A stretch of DNA of 64,000 bases from Microvirga sp. TS319 (GCF_041276405.1 NZ_JBGGGT010000002.1:657001-721000), one strand, 5' to 3'. Shown: positions 34,044-43,263, numbered from the stretch's first letter. The notes: generated by a model from the letters alone, not told the origin. Translations and numbers: made by a program.

Positions 34044-36791
34044 ATGCCGCTTCAGTCTCTCGATGCCATCCTCACGTCCCTTGGCGACGCGCCGATCCGC
34101 GATTCGGGACAGTTGCGGACCCTGCTCGTGCCCGAGCTGAAGCTTTATCTCGAGGAGTGCCGCGCCAAGGCCGAGCAGCAACTGCTGGAGACGAAAGACG
34201 GCCTTCTCTGCGCCAAGTATCTCTCGGCCCGCATGGATGATCTTGTCCGCCTCGTCCACGACGCGGTGGTACGGCATCTCTATCCTGCGGTGAATCCGTC
34301 CTCGGGCGAGCGCATCGCTATCGTGGCCACGGGCGGATACGGGCGTGGGACCCTGGCTCCGGGTTCGGATGTCGACCTTCTGTTCCTTCTTCCCTACAAG
34401 CAGACCGCCTGGGGCGAGAGCGTCGTCGAGGCGATGCTGTATGTGCTGTGGGATCTCAAGCTGAAAGTCGGACATGCCACCCGCTCGGTGGACGACTGCC
34501 TGCGCGAGTCGTCCGCCGACATGACGATCCGCACCTCGCTTCTCGAGGCCCGGTTCCTGCTCGGGGATCGCGCACTCTACAACGATCTCGTGCAGCGGTT
34601 CGACAAGGAGATCGTCGCCGCGTCCGCTGCGGAATTCGTCGACGCGAAGCTGAAGGAGCGCGATGCGCGCGTCGCCAAGGCGGGAGCGTCGCGCTATCTC
34701 GTCGAGCCCAACGTGAAGGACGGCAAGGGCGGCCTGCGCGATCTCAACACGCTCTTCTGGATCGGCAAATACGTCTACCAGGTGAAGAGGCCGAGGGACC
34801 TCGTGAAGGCGGGGCTCTTCACGCCGGAGGAGTTCAAGCTCTTCCAGCGATGCGAGGAGTTCCTCTGGCGCGTGCGCTGCCACATGCATTTCGCGACTGG
34901 CCGCGCGGAAGAGCGCCTCACCTTCGATCTGCAGCGCGTCATCGCCGAGCGCATCGGCTTTGCGCCCCGAGGCGGCCTGTCCGGGGTCGAACGTTTCATG
35001 AAGTCCTATTTCCTCATCGCCAAGGATGTGGGAGATCTGACGGCCATCGTCTGCGCAGAACTCGAAGCGAGGCAGACCAAGAAGCGGCCCATGCTCGATC
35101 GCGTGTTCGGGCGCTTTCGCCGGCGGCGCGGCGGCGCGCTCGCAGGCAACGATTTCGTCATCGACAATAACCGCATCAACGTGAACAACGACGAGGTCTT
35201 CGCGCGCGATCCCGTCAATCTCATCCGTCTCTTCTGGCTCGCGGACAAGCACAACCTCGCAATTCATCCCGATGCGACCCGGTTGGCGACCCGCTCGATC
35301 AAGCTGATCGGACCGCACCTTCGTCGCGATTCGGAGGCAAACCGGCTCTTCCTCGACATCATCACGTCGAAGAACGCGCCCGAGGTGGTGCTGCGGCGCA
35401 TGAACGAGGCCGGCGTGCTCGGCCGCTTCGTCCCCGATTTCGGACGCATCGTCGCGATGATGCAGTTCAACATGTATCATCACTACACGGTCGACGAGCA
35501 CCTCATCCGCTCCATCGGCGTGCTGACGGAAATCGAGGCGGGCCAGCTCGGCAACGATCATCCGCTCGCCAACCAGATCTTCGGTACGATCCAGAACCGA
35601 AGAGCGCTCTATGTGGCGGTCTTCCTGCACGACATCGCCAAGGGACGGCCGCAGGATCACTCGATCGCAGGCGCGGCGATCGTGCGCAAGCTCGGACCCC
35701 GGTTCGGATTGACCGAAGCGGAAACGAATACGGTCGCCTGGCTCGTCGAGCACCACCTGCTCATGTCCAACACGGCCCAGAGCCGCGACCTGTCGGATCC
35801 CGCCACCATCAAGAGCTTCGCGGATGTGGTTCAGACCATGGAGCGCCTGAAGCTCCTGCTCGTGCTCACCATCGCGGACATCAAGGCCGTGGGCCCCGGC
35901 ACCTGGACGGGCTGGAAAGGTCAGCTCCTACGCACGCTCTATTACGAAACCGAAATGCTGCTCGGTGGAGGCGTCGCGGATGTGGCACGTTCGGATCGCG
36001 TCCGTCTCGCGCAGGAGCAGCTGCGTGCGGCGCTTCCCGATTGGCCGGACGAGGAATTCGAGGCCTACGCAGCCCGCCACATGCCGGCCTATTGGCTGAA
36101 GACGGACGAGGAGCGGCGCGTGAAGCAGGCGCATTTCGTGCGCGATGCGGAAAGGGCAGGGCGCACGGTCACGACAACCTGCGAGACCGATCATTTCCGC
36201 GGCGTCACGGAACTCACCATCCTGTCGCCCGACCATCCGCGCCTGCTTGCCATCGTGACCGGCGCCTGTGCGGCGGCAGGCGGAAACATCGTCGATGCGC
36301 AGATCTTCACGACGACCGACGGCATGGCGCTCGACACGATCGTGCTGTCGCGGGCTTTCGACCGGGACGAGGACGAGCTGCGCCGGGCGGAGCGGGTCGC
36401 AAAGGCCATCGAGCGTGCCCTGAAGGGTGAAGTCAAGATCGCAGACCTCGTGGAGAGCCGGCGGCCGTCGAAGCCCGCGAAGGCGTTCCATGTGCCCCCG
36501 GAGGTCAATATCGACAACTCGCTGTCGAGCCGCCAGACCGTCATCGAGATCTCGGGGCTGGACCGGACGGGCCTGCTCTACGATCTCACCACGGCCCTCG
36601 GCAAACTCAACCTCAATATCGCTTCCGCTCACATCGCGACTTTCGGCGAAAAAGCCGTGGACGTGTTCTACGTGACGGATCTGACGGGCACGAAGGTGAC
36701 CCATGCAGGCCGCCAGTCCACGATCCGCCGCTCCCTGCTCGATGTGTTCAAGGCGGAGGAAGCTGAGCCGTTCCAGCGGCGAAGCGCTTGA
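34044..36791 (+). CDS. glnD: Bifunctional uridylyltransferase/uridylyl-removing enzyme
   Basis: About 915 residues. GlnD senses glutamine and uridylylates or deuridylylates PII proteins, controlling nitrogen assimilation. Order: nucleotidyltransferase domain with GGYGRGTLAPGSDVD near 97-111; GlnD PII-uridylyltransferase domain with NDGKGGLRDL-like VKDGKGGLRDL; HD domain with FLHDIAKG near 528; two ACT domains beginning near 722 (ELTILSPDHPRLLA) and 830 (VIEISGLDRTGLLYDL). The start may be ATG 34044 or GTG 34008; neither has a strong ribosome-binding site. It is followed closely by grpE, a common rhizobial order. Confidence 0.97.
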   Translation: MPLQSLDAILTSLGDAPIRDSGQLRTLLVPELKLYLEECRAKAEQQLLETKDGLLCAKYLSARMDDLVRLVHDAVVRHLYPAVNPSSGERIAIVATGGYGRGTLAPGSDVDLLFLLPYKQTAWGESVVEAMLYVLWDLKLKVGHATRSVDDCLRESSADMTIRTSLLEARFLLGDRALYNDLVQRFDKEIVAASAAEFVDAKLKERDARVAKAGASRYLVEPNVKDGKGGLRDLNTLFWIGKYVYQVKRPRDLVKAGLFTPEEFKLFQRCEEFLWRVRCHMHFATGRAEERLTFDLQRVIAERIGFAPRGGLSGVERFMKSYFLIAKDVGDLTAIVCAELEARQTKKRPMLDRVFGRFRRRRGGALAGNDFVIDNNRINVNNDEVFARDPVNLIRLFWLADKHNLAIHPDATRLATRSIKLIGPHLRRDSEANRLFLDIITSKNAPEVVLRRMNEAGVLGRFVPDFGRIVAMMQFNMYHHYTVDEHLIRSIGVLTEIEAGQLGNDHPLANQIFGTIQNRRALYVAVFLHDIAKGRPQDHSIAGAAIVRKLGPRFGLTEAETNTVAWLVEHHLLMSNTAQSRDLSDPATIKSFADVVQTMERLKLLLVLTIADIKAVGPGTWTGWKGQLLRTLYYETEMLLGGGVADVARSDRVRLAQEQLRAALPDWPDEEFEAYAARHMPAYWLKTDEERRVKQAHFVRDAERAGRTVTTTCETDHFRGVTELTILSPDHPRLLAIVTGACAAAGGNIVDAQIFTTTDGMALDTIVLSRAFDRDEDELRRAERVAKAIERALKGEVKIADLVESRRPSKPAKAFHVPPEVNIDNSLSSRQTVIEISGLDRTGLLYDLTTALGKLNLNIASAHIATFGEKAVDVFYVTDLTGTKVTHAGRQSTIRRSLLDVFKAEEAEPFQRRSA

Positions 36792-36818
36792 TTTGTGAGC
36801 GCTTCGACCTGATATGTG
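36787..36818 (+). promoter_or_regulatory. Candidate RpoH (heat-shock) promoter of grpE
   Basis: CTTG at 36787-36790 and CTGATATGTG at 36809-36818 are separated by 18 bases. The alphaproteobacterial RpoH consensus is CTTG-N17/18-CYTATNTNNG; here one position of the -10 differs. It lies 35 bases before the grpE start, overlapping the end of glnD, as expected for a heat-shock promoter that uncouples grpE from glnD. Confidence 0.5.
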
Positions 36819-36853
36819 CCCTGACCCTTTCTCCTATCGGTAGTTGATCGACC

Positions 36854-37477
36854 ATGAACCCGAACGACACGGACAATCAGAACATCAATCCTCAGGCCGA
36901 GAGCCCCAGCGGCGCCGAGAACGAGGCCGCCGCTGCATCTCAGCCCGATCCGGTGGCTGTTCTCGAGGCCGAGAAAGCCGATCTGAAGGACAAGCTCCTG
37001 CGCTTGATGGCCGACATGGAAAACCTGCGTCGCCGCACGGAGCGCGAGATCGCCGACGCCCGAACCTACGCGGTGGCGAATTTCGCCCGTGACATGCTCA
37101 CCGTGGCCGACAACGTGCGGCGCGCCATCGAGAGCGTGCCGGGCGAGGCCCGCGCCGGCGCCGAGGGGGCCTTCAAGGGCCTCATCGAGGGGATCGACCT
37201 CACGGAGCGTGACCTTCTCAACACGCTGGAGCGTCACGGGGTGAAAAAGCTCGATCCGGAGGGCCAGAAGTTCGACCCGAACGTCCATCAGGCCATGTTC
37301 GAGGTGCCCAATCCCGACGTGCCGAACGGCACGGTGGTGCAGGTGGTTCAGTCGGGCTACGTGATCGGCGAACGGGTGCTGCGCCCGGCCCTCGTCGGCG
37401 TTGCCAAGGGTGGCCCCAAGGCCCCATCCAACGGAGCAGGTTCCGAGACCGCCGAGAACCCTTCCTCCGCTTCGTAG
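36854..37477 (+). CDS. grpE: Nucleotide exchange factor GrpE
   Basis: 207 residues. GrpE releases ADP from DnaK. A disordered acidic N-terminus of about 35 residues leads into a coiled coil ([33 protein letters not shown]) and a beta-wing domain ([52 protein letters not shown]), which is the family signature. It follows glnD by 62 bases and has its own candidate heat-shock promoter. Its partners dnaK and dnaJ are 7 kb to the right. Confidence 0.97.
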   Translation: MNPNDTDNQNINPQAESPSGAENEAAAASQPDPVAVLEAEKADLKDKLLRLMADMENLRRRTEREIADARTYAVANFARDMLTVADNVRRAIESVPGEARAGAEGAFKGLIEGIDLTERDLLNTLERHGVKKLDPEGQKFDPNVHQAMFEVPNPDVPNGTVVQVVQSGYVIGERVLRPALVGVAKGGPKAPSNGAGSETAENPSSAS

Positions 37478-37511
37478 AGCATCCTTGGCGAATTGGATCC
37501 GGTTCGCCGTC

Positions 37512-37548
37512 TAGAGCAGGCATTCTGATCCCGTCAGAATGCCTGCTC
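37512..37548. terminator. Perfect 16-base hairpin after grpE
   Basis: AGAGCAGGCATTCTGA and TCAGAATGCCTGCTCT pair perfectly around a five-base loop 34 bases after the grpE stop. It may terminate grpE transcription, although only ATCTCGTTC follows and there is no clean T run. It may equally be a member of the genome's palindromic repeat families. Confidence 0.65.
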
Positions 37549-37580
37549 TATCTCGTTCGATGCTTTAACATTTTGATCTT

Positions 37581-37626
37581 GAACATCTTTTCACGCAAAA
37601 CCGGTTCCCACTTTTGCGTTCGATGC
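37581..37626. repeat. Inverted copy of the 53-base repeat unit
   Basis: GAACATCTTTTCACGCAAAA followed by CCGGTTCCCACTTTTGCG is the reverse complement of the unit repeated four times at 38607-38818, with a few changes. It lies directly against the end of the minus-strand gene at 37628. The gene at 37628-38569 is therefore flanked by copies in opposite orientation. Confidence 0.8.
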
Positions 37627-37627
37627 C

Positions 37628-38569
37628 TTAAAATTTCGGCTCGACGCTGTCGGCGATCGCACGGAAGCGCGGCAGGTTCTGGTCCCGCTGCTCCTCGCGA
37701 GTCAGGCCGACCATGCGCACATAGCGATCCCCCGCGAAACGGATCGATTGCATGACCACGATCGGTTGACCCGAATCCGCCTCGACCGCTCTCGCGACGA
37801 TCTCGTGCCAGTCCTGGCCACGGAGGCGGAAGGAATCGGAGCGCTCGATCCTGACGTTCTTGATCACCTGGTTGGCATAGAGGGCGGCCTGCGCGAATTG
37901 TTTGCGCTGCTCGTCGGAATTGGGTGGGGTCTGACGGGAGGCTCCGACGATCATCATCGGCTGCTCGACGGCCTTGATCATATCCTTCGGTCCATCGGTG
38001 TACAGCACGGACGTTCCGGCGATCACGCGAACGGGCCTGAACCCGGCCGTCTCGGCGACCCGGAAGGGCAGAGCGGCGACCTTCTCCTCCAGGGTCACGT
38101 CATGGCGCAGGGCGACGCTCTTCAAGGCGGTCCGGATCTGCGCGTCGCTGTAGCCGTCCCGGCCGCCGATCACCTGCGCCACGACGAGGCCGGTCAGGGC
38201 CTCGTCCTTGACCAGGAGAAGCCATTTCCGGCCCATATCGGGCTTCGTCATGGTGCTGCTGACGAGAACGCCGGAGCTACCGGTTCCGAGCTTCACGTTC
38301 TCCCGGGATATCAGCTCCAGGCCCTGTTTCCTGAGCGCATCCTTGTTCAGTCCGGAGGCGAGCTGCTCGAATGCGCCGGGCGGCAGCTCCGTGAAGGTGA
38401 TCACGGCCGCCCGCTCCTCGTTCTCGAAGCCGCTGACGCGCTTCGACAGGATCATGTCGGGCGGAGGAACCAGGCCGAGGCGCGATGCCGGCGGGAAGAC
38501 GGGGTCCGCGGCGAAAGCCGCCTGGAGCGACAGGACGAGGCCGAATGCTGCAGCGGTCAGAATTTTCAT
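37628..38569 (-). CDS. Secreted protein, unknown function
   Basis: 313 residues with a signal peptide at 1-21 (MKILTAAAFGLVLSLQAAFAAD). The start at 38569 follows GAGGGGTGACC. The mature protein has no cysteine or membrane helix. Segments such as RLGLVPPPDMILSKRVSGFENEERAAVITFTELP, VLVSSTMTKPDMGRKWLLLVKD and QSIRFAGDRYVRMVGLTREEQRDQNLPRFRAIADSVEPK look like a conserved rhizobial periplasmic protein, but I do not know a function. It stands alone between repeat elements. Confidence 0.82.
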   Translation of the reverse strand: MKILTAAAFGLVLSLQAAFAADPVFPPASRLGLVPPPDMILSKRVSGFENEERAAVITFTELPPGAFEQLASGLNKDALRKQGLELISRENVKLGTGSSGVLVSSTMTKPDMGRKWLLLVKDEALTGLVVAQVIGGRDGYSDAQIRTALKSVALRHDVTLEEKVAALPFRVAETAGFRPVRVIAGTSVLYTDGPKDMIKAVEQPMMIVGASRQTPPNSDEQRKQFAQAALYANQVIKNVRIERSDSFRLRGQDWHEIVARAVEADSGQPIVVMQSIRFAGDRYVRMVGLTREEQRDQNLPRFRAIADSVEPKF

Positions 38570-38606
38570 GGTCACCCCTCGAGCGCTCTTGGACTTTAAG
38601 GCTTAG

Positions 38607-38818
38607 AGCATCGGACGCAAAAGTGGGAACCGGTTTTGCGTGGAAAGATACTCAAGAACAGCATCGGACGCAAAAGTGGGAACCGGTTTTGCGTGGAAAG
38701 ATGCTCAAGAACACTATCGGACGCAAAAGTGGGAACCGGTTTTGCGTGGAAAGATGCTCAAGAACACTATCGGACGCAAAAGTGGGAACCGGTTTTGCGT
38801 GGAAAGATGCTCAAAACC
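38607..38818. repeat. Four tandem copies of a 53-base repeat
   Basis: Units start at 38607, 38660, 38713 and 38766, all exactly 53 bases. Each reads AGCATCGGACGCAAAAGTGG.. then an ACCGGTTTTGCGTGGAAAG segment and GATGCTCAAGAAC; units 3 and 4 begin ACTATCGG and unit 1 has GATACTC. CGCAAAA...TTTTGCG inside each unit is a palindrome. Diverged single copies occur at 27631 and 37581. There are no spacers, so this is not a CRISPR array. Confidence 0.92.
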
Positions 38819-38819
38819 A

Positions 38820-39485
38820 TCAACTTACAGCATCGGATGTGGGTCCGATTTCACGTCCGATGCTGTAAAGCGGCTTTTCCACCTTGCGCAAGGTGAGATT
38901 GAGCCGTCCTCCCTGCGGCAGCAGGTCCGAATGGCCGGGGATCAGCCGGTCGATGCCATGATGGATCAGGCGGGCCGGCCCGCCGAACACGATCGCGTCA
39001 CCGGATTTGAGGCGGATCGACCGGGTCGGGTCCTTCCGCTCGATGCCGCCATAGCGGAACAGGGCCGTATCGCCCAAGGAGAGCGAAACGACCGGCGCGC
39101 CGAACTCCTCCTCGTCCTTGTCCTGATGCAGGCCCATGCGGGCTTCTGGAGCGTAGAAGTTGATCAGGCAGGCATCGGCCGGGTGAGGATAGCCGCTCAA
39201 ATGCTCCCAAGCCTGCCGTGCCTGCTCGGGCATCGCGGGCCAGGGCTCCCCGGTCTCGGGATGGGTCGGCTGATAGCGATAGCCGTCGATGTCGGAGACC
39301 CAGCCGAGCCTTCCGCAATTGGTCATGCGCACGGAGAAGGGCTTGCCGGTGCGCGGCATGCACGGGGCGAAGAGAGGGGCGGCTCGCGTGATGGCGCGCA
39401 GGGACTGGAGAAGCCGCTCCTGCGCCGCGCGGTCGAGATAGTCCGGGTAGTAGACGAGGCCGGGAGCAAGGATGAGAGAGGACAT
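38820..39485 (-). CDS. alkB: AlkB-type alpha-ketoglutarate-dependent dioxygenase
   Basis: 221 residues. AlkB repairs 1-methyladenine and 3-methylcytosine in DNA by oxidative demethylation. Iron ligands are His120 and Asp122 (LHQDKDE) and His176 (IHHG); 2-oxoglutarate-binding Arg194 and Arg200 are in RLNLTLRKV. Before these, NCGRLGWVSDIDGYRY matches the substrate-recognition lid. The last 16 or so residues (about YSIGREIGPTSDAVS) are encoded by the palindromic intergenic repeat at 38826-38867, so the original stop appears to have been replaced by repeat sequence. The core fold is complete without them. Confidence 0.94.
   Translation of the reverse strand: MSSLILAPGLVYYPDYLDRAAQERLLQSLRAITRAAPLFAPCMPRTGKPFSVRMTNCGRLGWVSDIDGYRYQPTHPETGEPWPAMPEQARQAWEHLSGYPHPADACLINFYAPEARMGLHQDKDEEEFGAPVVSLSLGDTALFRYGGIERKDPTRSIRLKSGDAIVFGGPARLIHHGIDRLIPGHSDLLPQGGRLNLTLRKVEKPLYSIGREIGPTSDAVS
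38826..38867. repeat. Palindromic repeat forming the end of alkB
   Basis: TACAGCATCGGA and TCCGATGCTGTA form a perfect 12-base inverted repeat. A diverged copy is at about 27692-27732 next to a copy of the 53-base unit, so the composite is mobile or amplified as a block. Here it supplies the last codons of alkB on the minus strand. Confidence 0.85.
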
Positions 39486-39518
39486 GGGCTGATTCTGACG
39501 GATTGGTCCTCATTCGTC

Positions 39519-39541
39519 ATCCCCGGGTGTGCCCCGGGGAT
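39519..39541. repeat. REP-like hairpin ATCCCCGGG
   Basis: ATCCCCGGG and CCCCGGGGAT form a short strong hairpin in the gap upstream of alkB. Such CATCCCCGGG...CCCCGGGGATC elements are widespread in rhizobial genomes. No regulatory role can be claimed. Confidence 0.6.
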
Positions 39542-39600
39542 CCTGTCGTTCGATGCGGCGCCGCTCCTCGAAACGGGGATGGCCCGCAATCAGGCCTGGC

Positions 39601-40221
39601 TTACCCCTCCAGAACCTTCTTGTCGGCCACGGTGGTGTCGTCGTTGAGCCGATAGACCAGCGGGATGCCGGTCGCGAGCTCCAGGCTCGGGATCGTCTCG
39701 GCGGTCAGGCCGTCGAGCACCATCACGAGCGCGCGCAGCGAGTTGCCGTGGGCGGCCACGAGGACGCGCTCGCCGCGCATCACGCGGGGCAGGATCTCGC
39801 GGATGTAATAGGGCAGGACGCGGGCTACCGTGTCCTTCAGGCTCTCGCCGCCGGGCGGGGGCACATCGTAGGAGCGGCGCCAGACGTGGACCTGCTCCTC
39901 ACCCCAGCGGGCGCGGGCATCGTCCTTGTTGAGGCCGGAGAGATCGCCGTAATCGCGCTCGTTGAGCGCCTGGTCGGCGATGGTCTTGAGGTCGGGCTGG
40001 CCGATTTCTTCCAGGATCAGCTTGCAGGTGCGCTGGGCGCGGCCCAGAGCGGAGGTGTAGGCGACGTCGAACTGCACGCCCATCTCCTTCAGGCGGCGGC
40101 CCGCATTGCGCGCCTCTTCGATCCCGAGATCGGTCAGGCCCGGGTCCTTCCAGCCGGTGAACAGGTTCTTGAGGTTCCATTCGCTCTGGCCGTGGCGGGC
40201 AAGCACAAGAAGGCGATCCAT
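39601..40221 (-). CDS. gpmA: 2,3-bisphosphoglycerate-dependent phosphoglycerate mutase
   Basis: 206 residues. The enzyme interconverts 3- and 2-phosphoglycerate in glycolysis and gluconeogenesis. The phosphohistidine motif [10 protein letters not shown] has His10; [44 protein letters not shown] and [20 protein letters not shown] complete the active site. It is shorter than the 250-residue E. coli enzyme, which is usual for rhizobial forms. The start at 40221 is fixed by the family N-terminus. It lies 49 bases after dapB on the same strand. Confidence 0.95.
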   Translation of the reverse strand: MDRLLVLARHGQSEWNLKNLFTGWKDPGLTDLGIEEARNAGRRLKEMGVQFDVAYTSALGRAQRTCKLILEEIGQPDLKTIADQALNERDYGDLSGLNKDDARARWGEEQVHVWRRSYDVPPPGGESLKDTVARVLPYYIREILPRVMRGERVLVAAHGNSLRALVMVLDGLTAETIPSLELATGIPLVYRLNDDTTVADKKVLEG

Positions 40222-40270
40222 CTCTTTAGCGTCTCCGTAGTCCTGGCAAGGATGTATTAGCAGGGGTGTT

Positions 40271-41086
40271 TTAGAGGTCTTGGAGGCCGAGCACATCGGC
40301 CATCGTGTAATAACCGGGTTTTTTGTCGAAGCCCCAGAGCGCGGCTTTCACCGCGCCGCGCGCGAAAATGCTGCGATCCTCCGCGCGATGCGACAGCTCC
40401 AGTCGCTCGCCGGCGCCTGCGAAGATTACCGTATGGTCGCCGACCACCGAGCCGCCGCGAAGGGTCGCAAAGCCGATATCGCCCGCATTGCGTGCCCCCG
40501 TGTGCCCGTCGCGGCTGCGCACCGAGCGCTCCTTGAGTGAAATGTCGCGCCCCGTCGCGGCAGCCTCTCCGAGGAGCAGGGCGGTGCCGGAGGGCGCATC
40601 GACCTTCATGCGGTGGTGCATTTCGAGGATCTCGATATCGAAATCCTCGTCCAGGGTCGCAGCCACCTTGCGCACGAGACCGGCGAGCAGGTTGACCCCG
40701 AGGGACATGTTGCCGGACTGGATGATCCGCGCGTGGCGGGCCGCGGCTTCGAGCTTCGTGAAATCGTCATCCCTCAGGCCCGTGGTGCCGATCACATGGA
40801 CGATGCGGGCCTGGGCGGCCAAGCCCGCGAAGGATACCGTGGCGGCCGGGGAGGTGAAGTCGAGAACGCCGTCGGCCTTGGCGAAGACCGGCAGAGGATC
40901 GGCGGTGACGCTCACGCCGAGAGGGGCGAGCCCTGCGAGCGTGCCCGCATCCTGTCCGAGGGCTTGGGAGCCCTCGCGCTCGATGGCGCCGACGAGACGG
41001 CAGCCTTCCGTCTCGGCCACGGTGTGGATGAGCATGCGCCCCATGCGCCCGGCCGCTCCGACCACGACAAGTCGCATTTCGCTCAT
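40271..41086 (-). CDS. dapB: 4-hydroxy-tetrahydrodipicolinate reductase
   Basis: 271 residues. DapB reduces the dipicolinate precursor with NAD(P)H in the lysine and meso-DAP pathway. The Rossmann motif [12 protein letters not shown] is at 8-19, the catalytic segment [18 protein letters not shown] includes His157 and His158, and [28 protein letters not shown] closes the protein. It precedes gpmA, an order seen in many rhizobia, and supplies DAP for the cell wall. Confidence 0.97.
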   Translation of the reverse strand: MSEMRLVVVGAAGRMGRMLIHTVAETEGCRLVGAIEREGSQALGQDAGTLAGLAPLGVSVTADPLPVFAKADGVLDFTSPAATVSFAGLAAQARIVHVIGTTGLRDDDFTKLEAAARHARIIQSGNMSLGVNLLAGLVRKVAATLDEDFDIEILEMHHRMKVDAPSGTALLLGEAAATGRDISLKERSVRSRDGHTGARNAGDIGFATLRGGSVVGDHTVIFAGAGERLELSHRAEDRSIFARGAVKAALWGFDKKPGYYTMADVLGLQDL

Positions 41087-41190
41087 GCTCGATCTCCTGT
41101 TGTCCGAGCCGCTGGATATAGCGGCCTCAATGACCGTCGAGAATGCCCTTTCTCGTCATGGCCGGACTTGTCCCAGCCACGGCAGGGGCC

Positions 41191-41496
41191 TCAACCCGGC
41201 TGCGGGCCTTCGTAGCCCTCGATGATGATGATATCCGCCACCGCGTGGCCGTCCCGTTCGGCCTTCGCGGCCTGATACTCGGGCGAGTCCCAGCACTCCA
41301 GGGCGGCCTGATAGGTCGGGAACTCGATCACCACGTTGCGGTCGCGCGAGCCGCCTTCCGCGACGCGGAAGCCGCCGCCTCGCACCAGGAAGCGGGCGCC
41401 GTACTTGGAGAATGCGGCGGCATTGGCCGTCACGTAATTCTTGTAGGCGTCCGGGTTGTGCACATCGACCCGGCCGATCCAATAGCCCTTCGCCAT
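41191..41496 (-). CDS. DUF1330 protein, copy 1
   Basis: 101 residues of the DUF1330 ferredoxin-like fold: MAKGYWIGRVDVHNPDAYKNYV, RFLVRGGGF, RNVVIEFPTYQAALECWDSPEYQAAKAERDG. The family is related to dimeric alpha-beta barrel proteins; some members may act on small molecules, but no function is established. It is three bases after a paralogue on the same strand. The two copies are about half identical, which indicates an old tandem duplication. Confidence 0.9.
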   Translation of the reverse strand: MAKGYWIGRVDVHNPDAYKNYVTANAAAFSKYGARFLVRGGGFRVAEGGSRDRNVVIEFPTYQAALECWDSPEYQAAKAERDGHAVADIIIIEGYEGPQPG

Positions 41497-41499
41497 GGT

Positions 41500-41787
41500 T
41501 CAGGCTCCTTCCACCAGAACGAATTCAGCCACGCATGCGCCCTCGCGCTTGGCCTTCGCGGCCTGATATTCGGGGGAGTGGTAATAGCTGCGGGCCTGCT
41601 CAACGGAGTCGAATTCGATCACCACGTTGCGCGCCCGGGCCTCGCCTTCCAGCGCCTCATAGGCGCCGCCGCGTACGAGCGGGCGTCCGCCGTACTGCTT
41701 GATCGCCTCCGTCGCGCCCTTGGCGTATTCGGCATAGGCCTCCGGGTTCGTGACGGTGATGCGGGCGATGACATAGCCCTTGGGCAT
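41500..41787 (-). CDS. DUF1330 protein, copy 2
   Basis: 95 residues, MPKGYVIARITVTNPEAYAEYAKGA, RPLVRGGAYEALEG, RNVVIEFDSVEQARSYYHSPEYQAAKAKREG, with the same fold and motif order as copy 1. AAGAGGAGGAGACCACC gives a strong ribosome-binding site before ATG 41787, so the pair is translated well. pyrF lies 55 bases upstream on the same strand, so pmtA-pyrF-DUF1330-DUF1330 may be one operon. Function unknown. Confidence 0.9.
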   Translation of the reverse strand: MPKGYVIARITVTNPEAYAEYAKGATEAIKQYGGRPLVRGGAYEALEGEARARNVVIEFDSVEQARSYYHSPEYQAAKAKREGACVAEFVLVEGA

Positions 41788-41842
41788 GGTGGTCTCCTCC
41801 TCTTGAAGCGAATGAACAGCGAAGGCTGGGCGGCGCGGGGCA

Positions 41843-42577
41843 TCAAGCCTCCGCCATCTCCCGCACGATGGCCTCTGCCGCCGCGCGCGGATCCTCGGCC
41901 TTGACGATGGGTCGCGCCACCACGAGGTGGGTCGCGCCGTTGCGGATCGCGTCGCCCGGAGTGACGATGCGCTTCTGGTCGCCGGCCTCGGCCCCCGCAG
42001 GGCGAATGCCGGGGGTGACGATGAAGCGGTCGGGGCCGACGATGCCGCGAACGCGCGCGGCTTCGGTGGCGGCGCAGACGAGGCCGTCGATGCCGATCTC
42101 GCGCGCCTGGGCCGCCCTGCGGGCGACGAGCTCGGCCGCCGATACGGGTGCATAGCCGGCTTCGACGAGATCGTTGTCGTCATAGGAGGTCAGCACGGTC
42201 ACGGCGAGGATCTTTAAGGAAGAGCCGGCCTTTCCGGCGACCGCCGCGCGCATGGTCTGCGGATAGGCGTGGACGGTCAGGAAGGTGACGCCCATGCGGG
42301 CGATGGAGCGCACGCCTTCCTCGACCGTGTTGCCGATGTCATGCAGCTTGAGATCGAGGAAGATCTTCTTGCCCTGGCCGATCAGCTCGCGCGCGAACTC
42401 GAAGCCGCCCGCATAGGCGAGCTGGTAGCCGATCTTGTAGAAGCTGCCCGCATCGCCGATGCGCGTCACGACGGAGCGCGCCTCCTCGACGCTCGGAACG
42501 TCGAGGCCGATGATCAATCTGTCGCGCATGTCTCCCTTCGGAATGGGATTCGCTGAAGGAGACATAGGCTGGCTCAT
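41843..42577 (-). CDS. pyrF: Orotidine 5'-phosphate decarboxylase
   Basis: 244 residues. The enzyme makes UMP from OMP, the last step of pyrimidine synthesis. The catalytic motif [12 protein letters not shown] gives Asp75, Lys77 and Asp80. [25 protein letters not shown] is the phosphate-gripping end. The ATG at 42577 overlaps the pmtA stop as ATGA, which supports this start, although ATG 42529 ([11 protein letters not shown]) would also begin at the fold. Confidence 0.97.
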   Translation of the reverse strand: MSQPMSPSANPIPKGDMRDRLIIGLDVPSVEEARSVVTRIGDAGSFYKIGYQLAYAGGFEFARELIGQGKKIFLDLKLHDIGNTVEEGVRSIARMGVTFLTVHAYPQTMRAAVAGKAGSSLKILAVTVLTSYDDNDLVEAGYAPVSAAELVARRAAQAREIGIDGLVCAATEAARVRGIVGPDRFIVTPGIRPAGAEAGDQKRIVTPGDAIRNGATHLVVARPIVKAEDPRAAAEAIVREMAEA

Positions 42578-43197
42578 GGATGGGAGACCTTGTTGTAGAC
42601 CCAGACGCGGGCGGGGGGCAGGTTGCGCCAGATCCGGTTGGAGGCTCTGGCCTTGTGCGATTGCGAGCGCGCCGGGATCGGCGGCACGACCGCATAGGTG
42701 AACTGGATGAAGGGAGCGCTCGGATGCATCAGCCCCTGCGCCGTTTCGAGAAGGGTCAGGCGCTGGTCCATGGGCTTGGTGAAGAGCGGCAGGCTCGACA
42801 CGGTGGCGGCCGCGGGCTCCTTCAGGACGCCTGACAATGTTTCGTTGAGATCGTAGGCATCGCCCTGGACGATGGTCGCCTTCGGGAAGCGACGCCTCAG
42901 GAGCTGGCAGAATTCGGGGTTGAATTCGACGAGGATCAGGCGTTCCTGTTCCACGCCGCGCCGGATCAGGGCATCGGTGACCGGGCCGGTGCCGGGACCC
43001 AGCTCGACGATGGGGCCCGGAATGCGGGGGTCGACATAGGATGCCATGGTCCGCGCCAGGATCTTGCCCGAGGGCGTCACCGCGCCGACGACGAGGGGGC
43101 GTTCGAGCCAGGACCGGAGGAACCGGGCCTCGTCCTGAAAGCGATCCTTCTTGAAGGGCAGTTTCCGGATCGTGGGCCGTTGGGACGACTGAAGCAC
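42574..43197 (-). CDS. pmtA: Phospholipid N-methyltransferase (PmtA-like)
   Basis: 207 residues of the rhizobial Rossmann-fold methyltransferase type. SAM-binding [18 protein letters not shown] is at about 64-81 and [29 protein letters not shown] follows. The N-terminal [31 protein letters not shown] is characteristic of PmtA, which methylates phosphatidylethanolamine towards phosphatidylcholine. Related proteins include rRNA-adenine-like methyltransferases, so the substrate is likely but not certain. The stop overlaps pyrF. Confidence 0.85.
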   Translation of the reverse strand: MLQSSQRPTIRKLPFKKDRFQDEARFLRSWLERPLVVGAVTPSGKILARTMASYVDPRIPGPIVELGPGTGPVTDALIRRGVEQERLILVEFNPEFCQLLRRRFPKATIVQGDAYDLNETLSGVLKEPAAATVSSLPLFTKPMDQRLTLLETAQGLMHPSAPFIQFTYAVVPPIPARSQSHKARASNRIWRNLPPARVWVYNKVSHP

Positions 43198-43263
43198 TGG
43201 GAAGACCCCTCGAGCGGGCGGATCACAAAGGCTGTTTAGAACTCAAAGGAAACGACCGTCAAG

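Noticed and set aside
33789..35756. A 655-codon minus-strand frame opposite glnD
   Set aside because: It is the shadow of the highly conserved glnD coding sequence.
38607..38818. CRISPR array
   Set aside because: The 53-base units are directly adjacent with no unique spacers, and no cas gene is in the window.
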